Source: a virus
Strand: one strand, 5' to 3'
DNA: 29,632 nucleotides
IMG/VR virus record: IMGVR_UViG_3300031783_000004
Coordinates: 1 to 29,632 of that record
Position 1 is the first letter of the stretch. The number at the start of each line of letters is the position of its first letter. A program made the translations under genes and the position numbers. This document shows, piece by piece, positions 23,453 to 28,720 of this stretch. Below the pieces are notes generated by a model. It worked only from the letters and a program-made list of their open reading frames with translations. It was not told the DNA's origin and did not search any database.

Positions 23453-24209
23453 GGTTAGCCTCCCGTAGCAACTCGAAAACACGATTGGTCAACTTCACCC
23501 AACCACGTTCCAACGCCTCGTCAAAGTCCACGATCACCAGAGCCAAACGGCGAAAAATTGCCTTCACATTGTCATCGCTATGCGCATAATACTCAGCAAT
23601 CTTGTCAAAGCGCCAGCGCACAAACCGAATCGCCGAGTACTCGAGAAAGCGCCTCAACTCTGCGTCTTCAACTTTCCTGACTTCCTCGAGCAACTTCTCC
23701 GCCTCTGTCGCATCATACAACTCACTAACTTCAGGCTTAGGTCCTCGCGGCTCATAAAAAATTTTCGTCGTGTCCAGTGAGTAGTTTTTTAGCTGCCTTA
23801 TCTCCTTATTGAACCCGAACAAGTCTAAGTCGATGGTCAGCCCACACTTGATCGACTCCTGTACATTTTTCAACTCAATGTCCAATTTCATCATATTCCA
23901 CGACGACAAGTTTGCTGTACGATTGTCGATCAAGCGATATAGCTTGGCTTCCTCCGGCGTAAAGTCTGCAACATGCACAGGAACACTGGCCAGGCCCAGG
24001 TGTTTAGCCGCCTCGTAGCGAACATGCCCGACCACAATGACACCTTCACGATCCACAACAATCGGCTGGCGCCAGCCGAAACGCTGGATCGAATCCGCCA
24101 CTGCTCGAATCGCACGCCTTGGGATATTGCGTGGGTTGTTCTCGTAAGGTCGAATCTCGTCCAGACTTTTCCACTCGATCTCCAGGTCGCAATTTTCCAG
24201 ATGCCCCAT
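23415..24209 (-). CDS. ParB-like N-terminal domain protein
   Basis: With ATG 24209 (GAGGG 8 bases upstream) the protein is 264 aa. Residues about 12-105 are a ParB/Srx-like domain: SLDEIRPYENNPRN, AVADSIQRFGWRQPIVVDREGVIVVGHVRYEAAKHLGLASVPV, then DFTPEEAKLYRLIDNRTANLSSWN. Phage proteins of this type often sit beside terminases or DNA-modifying genes; some are nucleases or NTP-binding switches. The C-terminal ~150 residues are charged and helical and unassigned. It is the first gene of the late operon. The longer open frame up to 24383 runs through the divergent promoter region and is not likely translated. Confidence 0.87.
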   Translation of the reverse strand: MGHLENCDLEIEWKSLDEIRPYENNPRNIPRRAIRAVADSIQRFGWRQPIVVDREGVIVVGHVRYEAAKHLGLASVPVHVADFTPEEAKLYRLIDNRTANLSSWNMMKLDIELKNVQESIKCGLTIDLDLFGFNKEIRQLKNYSLDTTKIFYEPRGPKPEVSELYDATEAEKLLEEVRKVEDAELRRFLEYSAIRFVRWRFDKIAEYYAHSDDNVKAIFRRLALVIVDFDEALERGWVKLTNRVFELLREANRVKSVQGTEGKP

Positions 24210-24377
24210 CGCACACACCCTCGAAAATAAAATAAACTTTTGACTATCGTGTGACTGTTCCCGCCGGCCTGCGCCGCGTTGCGATCGCAGGAAGGACCCA
24301 GGGGTATTGCGTGCTTGTTTTGGCTCTGCTATAACGTAATCGTAGCGCAATAACTTTTTACCGGAAGGGGGGTTGTG
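24210..24377. other. Divergent intergenic region, ParB-like / protease
   Basis: This 168-base stretch holds the plus-strand promoter of the protease gene and must also carry the leftward promoter of the late operon, if the operon is not read through from upstream. On the minus strand an AT-rich block before ATG 24209 (TTTATTTTATTTT) could be a -10 for a non-standard or sigma-dependent late promoter; I see no good -35. No gene is present. Confidence 0.5.
24307..24335 (+). promoter_or_regulatory. Promoter of the protease gene
   Basis: TTGCGT (24307-24312), 17 bases, then TATAAC (24330-24335) preceded by TGC, an extended -10. It is the only gene-directed rightward promoter I see and matches the idea of an independently expressed moron. 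Confidence 0.7.
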
Positions 24378-25163
24378 ATGCAACGTGATTGGCGTCAGAT
24401 CGTGGTGACGATCCTATCAACAGCAGCGGCGATTTTGGCTTCAATCTGGGGCGTGCAGGTGATGGGTGTGCGTTTTGGGTGCGCACCGCCGCCACCAGCA
24501 GTACCACAGCCTGATTGTGACAAGGGCAAGCCAGCGCCAGAGGAACCGAAGCCAGAGCAGAACGCTTGCGAAGCGATTGTGAAGGTAGTGATGGCGGGCG
24601 GGTATTGCAGTGGTACGATCATTGGTCCTCCACCAGCGGATGGCAGGTGGACGATTGTTTCGGCAGCGCATTGTTTTCGGCGCATTGGCGAGCCAGTGGA
24701 ATTTATCACGCGCCGTGGTATCGCAGGTCGGGCGATTGTGATTGCGATCAATCGCAAGTCTGATTGTGCGATTTTGAAGACTGAGGAATTTCAGCGACTG
24801 CCGTTCATCTTGTTGGCCGGTGATATTCCGGCGGTAGGGGAAAAGGTGTTTCATTGCGGTTATGGGACGCATTTGCCGGGCAATCGTGAGGATGGTGTCG
24901 TGTTGTCGGGTGAGGATTCGAATGGTCAGGTGCGTTATCGCATTTCGGTTTCGCATGGTGACAGTGGTGGCGGGATTGTTTCGACTGTCAGTGGCAGGTT
25001 ACTGTCACCAGTTTGCTGTACGACTAGGATAGCGGGTGTAGGTGATGTTTGGGGCGCCTCGCCTCGGGTGATTCGCGACATGGTGGCGAAGCCAGCGACA
25101 TTCGCTTCCGATCTTGAGCCGATCAAGATGCCGATTCGTGAGGAAAAGGATTCGGGTAATTGA
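24378..25163 (+). CDS. Membrane-anchored trypsin-like serine protease (moron)
   Basis: This is the only plus-strand gene. Residues about 8-27 (IVVTILSTAAAILASIWGVQ) form a signal anchor, followed by a Pro/Lys/Glu-rich linker (about 34-62). The trypsin fold has H98 in SAAHC, D129 in KSDCAIL and S196 in GDSGGG, so the triad is complete. Several cysteines (e.g. C78, C99, C130, C160) suggest disulfides and an extracytoplasmic site. ATG 24378 follows GGAAGGGGGG; GTG 24375 is also in frame. It has its own promoter (24307-24335) and is followed by a terminator (25227-25267), opposite to all other genes. It may cut host surface or competing-phage proteins, or process a virion protein; substrate unknown. 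Confidence 0.92.
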   Translation: MQRDWRQIVVTILSTAAAILASIWGVQVMGVRFGCAPPPPAVPQPDCDKGKPAPEEPKPEQNACEAIVKVVMAGGYCSGTIIGPPPADGRWTIVSAAHCFRRIGEPVEFITRRGIAGRAIVIAINRKSDCAILKTEEFQRLPFILLAGDIPAVGEKVFHCGYGTHLPGNREDGVVLSGEDSNGQVRYRISVSHGDSGGGIVSTVSGRLLSPVCCTTRIAGVGDVWGASPRVIRDMVAKPATFASDLEPIKMPIREEKDSGN

Positions 25164-25188
25164 CAGCGTTTGGTGCTTAGGCTATAAT
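25160..25188 (+). promoter_or_regulatory. Perfect-consensus sigma70 promoter for a small RNA
   Basis: TTGACA (25160-25165), exactly 17 bases, then TATAAT (25183-25188). Every hexamer base matches consensus, better than any other promoter here. The TGA stop of the protease is within the -35. It points rightward at the terminator only 40 bases on, so no protein gene is served. Confidence 0.85.
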
Positions 25189-25194
25189 AGCGTT

Positions 25195-25267
25195 GACACT
25201 TACCCTCCTTTGGGGTTGTGGTACCGACAGCTTAGCAGGTTGATGACTTGCTAAGCTGTGTCTTTTT
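25195..25267 (+). ncRNA. Candidate ~70-nt antisense small RNA
   Basis: A transcript from the promoter at 25160-25188 would start near 25195 and end at the terminator at 25227-25267. Its first 30 bases (TTACCCTCCTTTGGGG, then TTGTGGTACC) are the reverse complement of the leader/Shine-Dalgarno type used by many of the phage's small genes (GGTACCACAACCC...AAAGGAGGG). The 5' part would be single-stranded and free to pair with those leaders, and the 3' part is the terminator hairpin, a typical trans-acting small RNA layout. It is also antisense to the last ~12 codons and the 3' end of the sigma factor gene. Expression is not demonstrated. Confidence 0.6.
25227..25267 (+). terminator. Rho-independent terminator after the protease / small RNA
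   Basis: ACAGCTTAGCA (25227-25237) pairs perfectly with TGCTAAGCTGT (25249-25259) around an 11-base loop, followed by GTC and five T's. It is oriented for rightward transcription only. The sigma factor gene, coming the other way, has its last codons and stop (25232) inside it. Confidence 0.85.
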
Positions 25268-25843
25268 GAGCGTGGTGTAAGTTGTTTTCCTTTTGGTAGT
25301 CACATCAAATGCGACTTTCAGTTTGAAGAGAGCTTCGTTGTGGAGCGACTTGGCTGCTCCTTTAGGGCAACGAAGGCGATTTGCAACTTCTGCGAAACTT
25401 GCCAGTTCGTTTGGCTTACTGAAGTAGCGATACTCTAGGTATTGATACTGTCGTTTTGTGAGTATCCTTTTTGCGACTTTGAGGACGTACTCAGCCAGGT
25501 CTCTTACTGTGATGGAGTAGGCAGGATCGTCATTACGAACAATCTTATCTATGGGGAATTCTGTGACCGTTTCCTCGCGTTGCAAGTAATGACGAAAGCG
25601 AATGCATCGAAAAAGCTCGCGTTGGATGAGGACAGCTGCGTAAGCGTGGAAGGGCAGGCGACCGTTGTATGTTTTTGTGGCTTTCCAGAGCGCGATGAGC
25701 GCCTCTTGGAGTAAGTCTTGCTCGCCCAATCGGTGGACATACGGTTTATTGACGATAGCGAATTGATGCAGTTTCAAGTACACTAGTGCACGGTATTGTT
25801 TGAACACTGCGCTAAAGTCGTTGAGGTCGATGTGAATATTCAT
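25232..25843 (-). CDS. Phage-encoded sigma-70-family RNA polymerase sigma factor
   Basis: This 203-aa protein has sigma region 2 at about residues 15-90 (HRLGEQDLLQEALIALWKATKTYNGRLPFHAYAAVLIQRELFRCIRFRH), with the typical D-L-x-Q-E-x-x-x-A-L-W and F-x-x-Y-A motifs. Region 4 at about 115-178 has a helix-turn-helix (ASFAEVANRLRCPKGAAKSLHNEALFKLK). The size fits small sigma-H/ECF-like factors. It would redirect host RNA polymerase, perhaps to late promoters whose sequence is not sigma70-like. It starts at ATG 25843 with GAGGA and follows the hairpin at 25863-25906. Its last ~12 codons are encoded inside the opposite-strand terminator, so its C-terminus has probably been reshaped by the moron insertion. 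Confidence 0.88.
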   Translation of the reverse strand: MNIHIDLNDFSAVFKQYRALVYLKLHQFAIVNKPYVHRLGEQDLLQEALIALWKATKTYNGRLPFHAYAAVLIQRELFRCIRFRHYLQREETVTEFPIDKIVRNDDPAYSITVRDLAEYVLKVAKRILTKRQYQYLEYRYFSKPNELASFAEVANRLRCPKGAAKSLHNEALFKLKVAFDVTTKRKTTYTTLKKTQLSKSSTC

Positions 25844-25862
25844 GGCGTATCCTCGGCATAGA

Positions 25863-25906
25863 TGATGCAGTCCAGGGCTGTTTTGAGACAGCCCTGGACT
25901 GCATCA
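25863..25906 (-). terminator. Long perfect hairpin before the sigma factor gene
   Basis: Arms 25863-25881 and 25888-25906 pair over 19 bases with loop TTTGAG. It lies between the stop at 25928 and the sigma factor start at 25843, so it could act as an attenuator for sigma expression. No T-run follows on the minus strand. Confidence 0.65.
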
Positions 25907-25927
25907 GGTAGTTTAGGCGTTGCGGGT

Positions 25928-26257
25928 TTACTCGTCTTGCGATTGCTCGTTGGTCAGTGCGAAGCCACTGCAGGGCAATGGCAAGTCAGAATAGACTTGC
26001 AGCAAGTATCTGCTATCGTCTGTGCTGACGTAGCAAGTCTTCACGGTGCCATTGTCTCGGAATTTCGGCTGCTGCGTTTCGTCTTTTTCGATGACAAAGA
26101 AGTTTTTGAGCACGCAGAGCACTTGGCTTTCGGTGAGCGTCTGTTTTTTCGTTCTGCGCCTATGTGGTGTCCAGCCATTTTTGGCGAGGATATGGGTGAC
26201 CGTTGATGGTGTAACATTGAGCAGTTGCGCCAGTGCGACGCGTGTGAGCGGTTTCAT
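25928..26257 (-). CDS. Small helix-turn-helix DNA-binding protein (109 aa)
   Basis: The N-terminus is a helix-turn-helix: LTRVALAQLLNVTPSTVTHILAKNGWTPHRRRT (about 4-36), with the turn at NVTPS and basic residues after the recognition helix. The remainder (CYVSTDDSRYLLQVY) is a short strand domain of unknown use. It may repress or activate the nearby promoters. ATG 26257 has GGAGGG upstream. The gene lies immediately upstream of the sigma factor gene, so the two probably form a regulatory pair. Confidence 0.75.
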   Translation of the reverse strand: MKPLTRVALAQLLNVTPSTVTHILAKNGWTPHRRRTKKQTLTESQVLCVLKNFFVIEKDETQQPKFRDNGTVKTCYVSTDDSRYLLQVYSDLPLPCSGFALTNEQSQDE

Positions 26258-26356
26258 GGTTTTGCCCTCCGTTATATAGCAGGTTGTTGGGGAAGCGAGT
26301 GAACAAACGACAGTAGGCGTTGGACAGTTTTCCTGATTGCGTCAGCGTGGTAATAG

Positions 26357-26608
26357 TCAGTCTTCGCATTCAGCCATGCGTTCAGCCTCAAGTTTTTCCA
26401 GGCGTTCACGTACACGTTCCAGTCTGCGCAGGGTACCGTATGGGATTCTCTCTTCTGAGACTTTCGCCCAGTTTCCAACGCCGAATCCACCTTCGTAAGT
26501 GAAGGTGTCGTCATAGACGATGGCGAATCCCCAATTTGGGAAAAGGATTTCGGAGCGAACGAGCAGAAGATACTCCCCGTATTCGTTGCGGACGTATTCA
26601 GCTTCCAT
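26357..26608 (-). CDS. Small protein, paralog of the 28721-28954 product (83 aa)
   Basis: The product begins MEAEYVRNEYGEYLLLVRSE and continues with ILFPNWGFAIVYDD and GGFGVGNWAKVSEERIP, closely matching FVRSKEGLYLLEIESEILFP-WKFAL and RGFGVASVWTKVAEGEVPE of the gene at 28721-28954. The C-terminal ~25 residues are a charged helix. The two are paralogs that arose by duplication within this phage or by exchange. The family function is unknown. The leader ACCACAACCC...ACGGAGGA belongs to the shared leader type. ATG 26608. Confidence 0.8.
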   Translation of the reverse strand: MEAEYVRNEYGEYLLLVRSEILFPNWGFAIVYDDTFTYEGGFGVGNWAKVSEERIPYGTLRRLERVRERLEKLEAERMAECED

Positions 26609-26651
26609 TTTCAGTCCTCCGTGTCAGGGTTGTGGTTTCGAGGCAATCGTG

Positions 26652-26969
26652 TTAGCAGTCTTCCGACTTGCAGAGGCGCTCATGCAGTGTCAGCAGTATG
26701 GCAGTCGGCGAGTCTGCTAAGTCTTGGGCAGACTGGACCGAGTGTTCAGGTCGGCACACACGCCAAGCGATATAGGGCAGGTGTTGGCGTGTGTGGCCAG
26801 TGGGTGTTACTTCATAGATGTGCCAGCCGTCGCTGGTGTAGTACCAGCGGTCGGCGACATGAAAGACTCCAACGTGGAGTACTCGGTGGAGTCTTTTTTC
26901 GACCAGTCGCCTGCGCAGGCGAAAGACTTGGTCGAGGATGTCTCGGATTAGTGGTCCGGCATCAGGCAT
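26652..26969 (-). CDS. Small basic protein, unknown (start uncertain)
   Basis: The core (RRRLVEKRLHRVLHVGVFHVADRWYYTSDGWHIYEVTPTGHTRQHLPYIAWRVC) looks like a real beta-rich domain with many aromatic residues. No family recognised. ATG 26969 is the first in-frame ATG but lacks a Shine-Dalgarno; TTG 27017 upstream also lacks one. Just above, in another frame, an ATG near 27058 with AAGAGG upstream opens a 23-codon frame, which hints that the true N-terminus was separated by a frameshift or that a short upstream ORF is present. A plus-strand frame across the same bases is less protein-like. Confidence 0.55.
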   Translation of the reverse strand: MPDAGPLIRDILDQVFRLRRRLVEKRLHRVLHVGVFHVADRWYYTSDGWHIYEVTPTGHTRQHLPYIAWRVCRPEHSVQSAQDLADSPTAILLTLHERLCKSEDC

Positions 26970-27081
26970 TGGACTAATTTGCCTTTTTAGGCGTGTGAAG
27001 TCGCTGCCCGTCCGCAACGAAACTGGTCACGATCGGTTGGATGGGATACCTTATCCATAGATGTAGCCTCTTTTGTAGTCC

Positions 27082-27108
27082 CACGCCGGTTCCTCCCGAG
27101 CCGGCGTG
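27082..27108. terminator. Small GC-rich hairpin
   Basis: CACGCCGG (27082-27089) pairs with CCGGCGTG (27101-27108) around an 11-base loop. It is in the intergenic region between the excisionase-like gene and the 26652 gene. Probably a terminator or operator; no T-run. Confidence 0.4.
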
Positions 27109-27153
27109 TGGTCTTTCCGGGGTGTCTTTGTCCGTCCCTGGACAAAGGAGCCG

Positions 27154-27240
27154 CTTTCCCTGGGCCTGGGCGGATTAGCTGACACCGCGTTGTCACTACT
27201 TTCCCTGGGCCCAGGGAATCCGATGACACCTCGCTGCCAC
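27154..27240. repeat. Tandem palindromic repeats (operator-like)
   Basis: Two units about 45 bases apart share CTTTCCCTGGGCC and a following GATnnnTGACACC-type block. 27201-27218 is a perfect palindrome, the left unit (27155-27172) a degenerate one. 27224-27240 (TGACACCTCGCTGCCAC) recurs inverted at 2094-2112 next to a third palindrome copy. Confidence 0.6.
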
Positions 27241-27266
27241 GTGCGTGTGTCGCATTCGCTCCCACT

Positions 27267-27497
27267 TCATGCGTCGCATTCGATCTCCGAAGTCGGACCC
27301 GGAGGAATTCCGTTGGCGGAATGAGAGAGAACACGGCGACTGCGGAGCCATTCCCGCAAGTCTTCCACGACGTAGAGCGTCGCCCGCCCCAGCTTGATAT
27401 GAGGAATTTCCCCGTTGTGAGTCAGCTCCTGCAGATACCGCAGGGAAATACCGAGCATCCTGGCCGCCTCACGCGGTCGTACAGCTAAAGCGTTCAT
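27267..27497 (-). CDS. Excisionase-like helix-turn-helix protein (76 aa)
   Basis: RPREAARMLGISLRYLQELTHNGEIPHIKLGRATLYVVEDLREWL (about 7-51) is a MerR/excisionase-type (HTH_17) winged helix: REAARMLGIS helix-turn, YLQELTHNGEIPHIKLG recognition and wing, and a final E-D-L-x-x-W-L helix. In phages this domain occurs in Xis proteins, Cro-like regulators and DNA-bending factors. No integrase is found in the genome, so a regulatory role is more likely than excision. The Shine-Dalgarno GGGAGGTGAT is the best in the accessory region, implying strong translation. It may bind the palindromes directly downstream. Confidence 0.85.
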   Translation of the reverse strand: MNALAVRPREAARMLGISLRYLQELTHNGEIPHIKLGRATLYVVEDLREWLRSRRVLSHSANGIPPGPTSEIECDA

Positions 27498-27500
27498 GAA

Positions 27501-27764
27501 TCACCTCCCACTACACAGAAAAGACAACTTTTGCGGACCACAATTGGGGCAGTAGTAATCGCCCCAAAGAGCGTTCCAGTAGTATCCGTTGCCCACTTCG
27601 CAGTGGGGTGGAACAGCGTCCCAAACACCCGTAATTGGGTCCTTCATCATTCGCCCCAAGCAATGCCCACAAACTGGGCAGTAACCGAAGTGAACATTTT
27701 CCCAGTCAGATACTTGATTGGCTGGCCGCCGGTCACCACAAACATCACATCGTTCCCAACGCAT
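27501..27764 (-). CDS. Small zinc-binding protein (87 aa)
   Basis: The protein carries cysteine pairs C6-x-x-C9, C29-x-x-C32-x-x-C35 and C72-x-x-C75 plus H34 and C55, enough for two zinc sites (ribbon type), and many aromatic residues (NGYYWNALWGDYYCPNC). It could bind nucleic acid or a host protein. ATG 27764 is preceded by CGGAGGG and leader element copy C. The downstream helix-turn-helix gene follows 4 bases after the stop, so the two are cotranscribed. Confidence 0.78.
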   Translation of the reverse strand: MRWERCDVCGDRRPANQVSDWENVHFGYCPVCGHCLGRMMKDPITGVWDAVPPHCEVGNGYYWNALWGDYYCPNCGPQKLSFLCSGR

Positions 27765-27823
27765 AGCATGTCCCTCCGTTTGTTAGGTCGTGGATACCAA
27801 TCACCCTTGGGCATCACTGCATT
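27765..27823 (-). promoter_or_regulatory. Repeated 5' leader element, copy C
   Basis: On the minus strand TGCAGTGATGCC, loop CAAG closed by CC/GG, GATTGGTATCCACGACCTAA, then CGGAGGG. The mini-ORF reading gives M-P-K-G-D-W-Y-P-R-P, but this frame is not that of the downstream gene. Confidence 0.65.
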
Positions 27824-27838
27824 AGGTGTGGGTTGGCA

Positions 27839-27871
27839 GGACTGATGCCTGTGTCTGCCAGGCATCAGTCC
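27839..27871 (-). terminator. Hairpin after the 27887-28528 gene
   Basis: GGACTGATGCCTG (27839-27851) and CAGGCATCAGTCC (27859-27871) pair over 13 bases with a 7-base loop. It lies between two genes transcribed leftward, so it probably attenuates read-through into the zinc protein gene. Confidence 0.6.
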
Positions 27872-27886
27872 ATCATCAGTCCATTG

Positions 27887-28528
27887 TCAATCATCATTTT
27901 CATCTGCCAGAGGAGCGACCACCTCGAGCAACCGATTAGCTGCCGCTCGAATGGCCAGGTCATTGACATCATCGACTGTGGCGTCATCCTTGACAGTGCA
28001 GGCAGCTCGAAACATATACTCTGCGATCCGCCGCGCAGCCATTTTTTGGCTGAATGGAACGCGCGCACTATGGCTGAAGTTTGGGGCAATCATTTGAAGC
28101 GGGTCAAAGTAGTAAGTGAGTGTATCATCCCGCCCTACAAGTACAACGCCATTGTCAGCGTCAGGCATCAAATCGAATTGGACAGCGTCAACTACCCAGC
28201 CAAGGCCGTCATAAATTTGCTCTCGGCTGAGTCGGTGAGTCTCCAATTCATCGAACACGGGGTGACAGGGGCACACAAACCGCAGTAGCCAAGCCACTGC
28301 CCTAATGTCGATCTCACTGACTGGTCGCTGACGGGCATGGTTTCGCACGACCCATCGGAAGATAGCGTCCAGGACACGACGCCGGTTTTCCTCACTAACT
28401 TGCTCTGGCGGCAGCGGACCAGGCAGGGCAAAACGTGTCGAAAGCACACTTTTCAAGTATCTGCTGTAGCGCTTTGCCTTGCTGCTGAGAAACTGAGACA
28501 CTTCACGCCAGGTCAGGATGCGGTTCAT
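27887..28528 (-). CDS. Unknown protein (213 aa), first gene of an accessory operon
   Basis: I do not recognise this protein. The N-terminus (RILTWREVSQFLSSKAKRYSRYLKSVLS) is helical and basic, the middle has QFDLMPDADNGVVLVGRDDTLTYYF, and the C-terminal third is helical and acidic at the end (LADENDD). With its strong promoter (28626-28654) and Shine-Dalgarno ACGGAGGGTAA it is likely expressed early and strongly. The leader is element copy D. The gene is followed by the hairpin at 27839-27871. Confidence 0.72.
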   Translation of the reverse strand: MNRILTWREVSQFLSSKAKRYSRYLKSVLSTRFALPGPLPPEQVSEENRRRVLDAIFRWVVRNHARQRPVSEIDIRAVAWLLRFVCPCHPVFDELETHRLSREQIYDGLGWVVDAVQFDLMPDADNGVVLVGRDDTLTYYFDPLQMIAPNFSHSARVPFSQKMAARRIAEYMFRAACTVKDDATVDDVNDLAIRAAANRLLEVVAPLADENDD

Positions 28529-28590
28529 AACTTTACCCTCCGTTTGTTAGGTGTGTATGTGGTACCGAACGCCTTGCGGCATCACTGCAG
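28529..28590 (-). promoter_or_regulatory. Repeated 5' leader element, copy D
   Basis: On the minus strand CTGCAGTGATGCC, loop GCAA between GCC and GGC, then CGGTACCACA and finally CGGAGGGTAA before ATG 28528. Both GGTACCACA and GGAGGGTAA are complementary to the candidate small RNA (25195-25267). The mini-ORF reading gives an 11-codon peptide M-P-Q-G-V-R-Y-H-I-H-T. Confidence 0.65.
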
Positions 28591-28625
28591 TCTTTTTTTT
28601 GCTCTTTTTCACTGTCCTCACCACT

Positions 28626-28654
28626 ATCTTAGCACTAGGCCAGCCAGGCGTCAA
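28626..28654 (-). promoter_or_regulatory. Extended -10 promoter with UP-like A-tracts (unit D)
   Basis: On the minus strand there is TTGACG (28654-28649), a 17-base spacer ending TGC, and TAAGAT (28631-28626). Three A-tracts spaced about 11 bases apart (opposite T-runs at 28659-28685) sit upstream. It drives the 27887-28528 gene and those beyond. Confidence 0.8.
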
Positions 28655-28700
28655 GCGAATTTTCCGATTTTTTTTCGATTTTTTTCTGACTGGCCTAGTG
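28633..28700. promoter_or_regulatory. Operator-like inverted repeat flanking promoter D
   Basis: CACTAGGCCAGCCAG (28633-28647, in the -35/-10 spacer) is repeated inverted, with one mismatch, as CTGACTGGCCTAGTG (28686-28700, just upstream of the A-tracts). Centres are 53 bases apart, about five helical turns. The same layout, with its own sequence variant, exists at promoter F. Confidence 0.65.
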
Positions 28701-28720
28701 TGCACTATCTCACTGCCAGT

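Larger units (their letters stand above)
27018..27266. other. Regulatory intergenic region with palindromes
   Basis: About 250 bases with a hairpin at 27082-27108 (CACGCCGG / CCGGCGTG) and two direct repeats starting CTTTCCCTGGGCC at 27154 and 27199. The second contains the perfect 18-base palindrome TTCCCTGGGCCCAGGGAA (27201-27218), and each repeat is followed by TGACACC. It lies just downstream of the helix-turn-helix gene at 27267-27497, whose product could bind here. Confidence 0.55.

Noticed and set aside
23415-24209. ParB-like protein as part of a plasmid-type partition system
   Set aside because: No ParA ATPase partner is present, and the gene heads the late operon next to terminase.
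24210-24383. Extended N-terminus of the ParB-like protein up to 24383
   Set aside because: It runs through the protease promoter and has no ribosome binding site; ATG 24209 has GAGGG at 8 bases and matches the domain start.
26272-26514. 80-codon minus-strand frame overlapping the 26357-26608 gene
   Set aside because: The 26357-26608 frame has a Shine-Dalgarno and a paralog; this one has neither.
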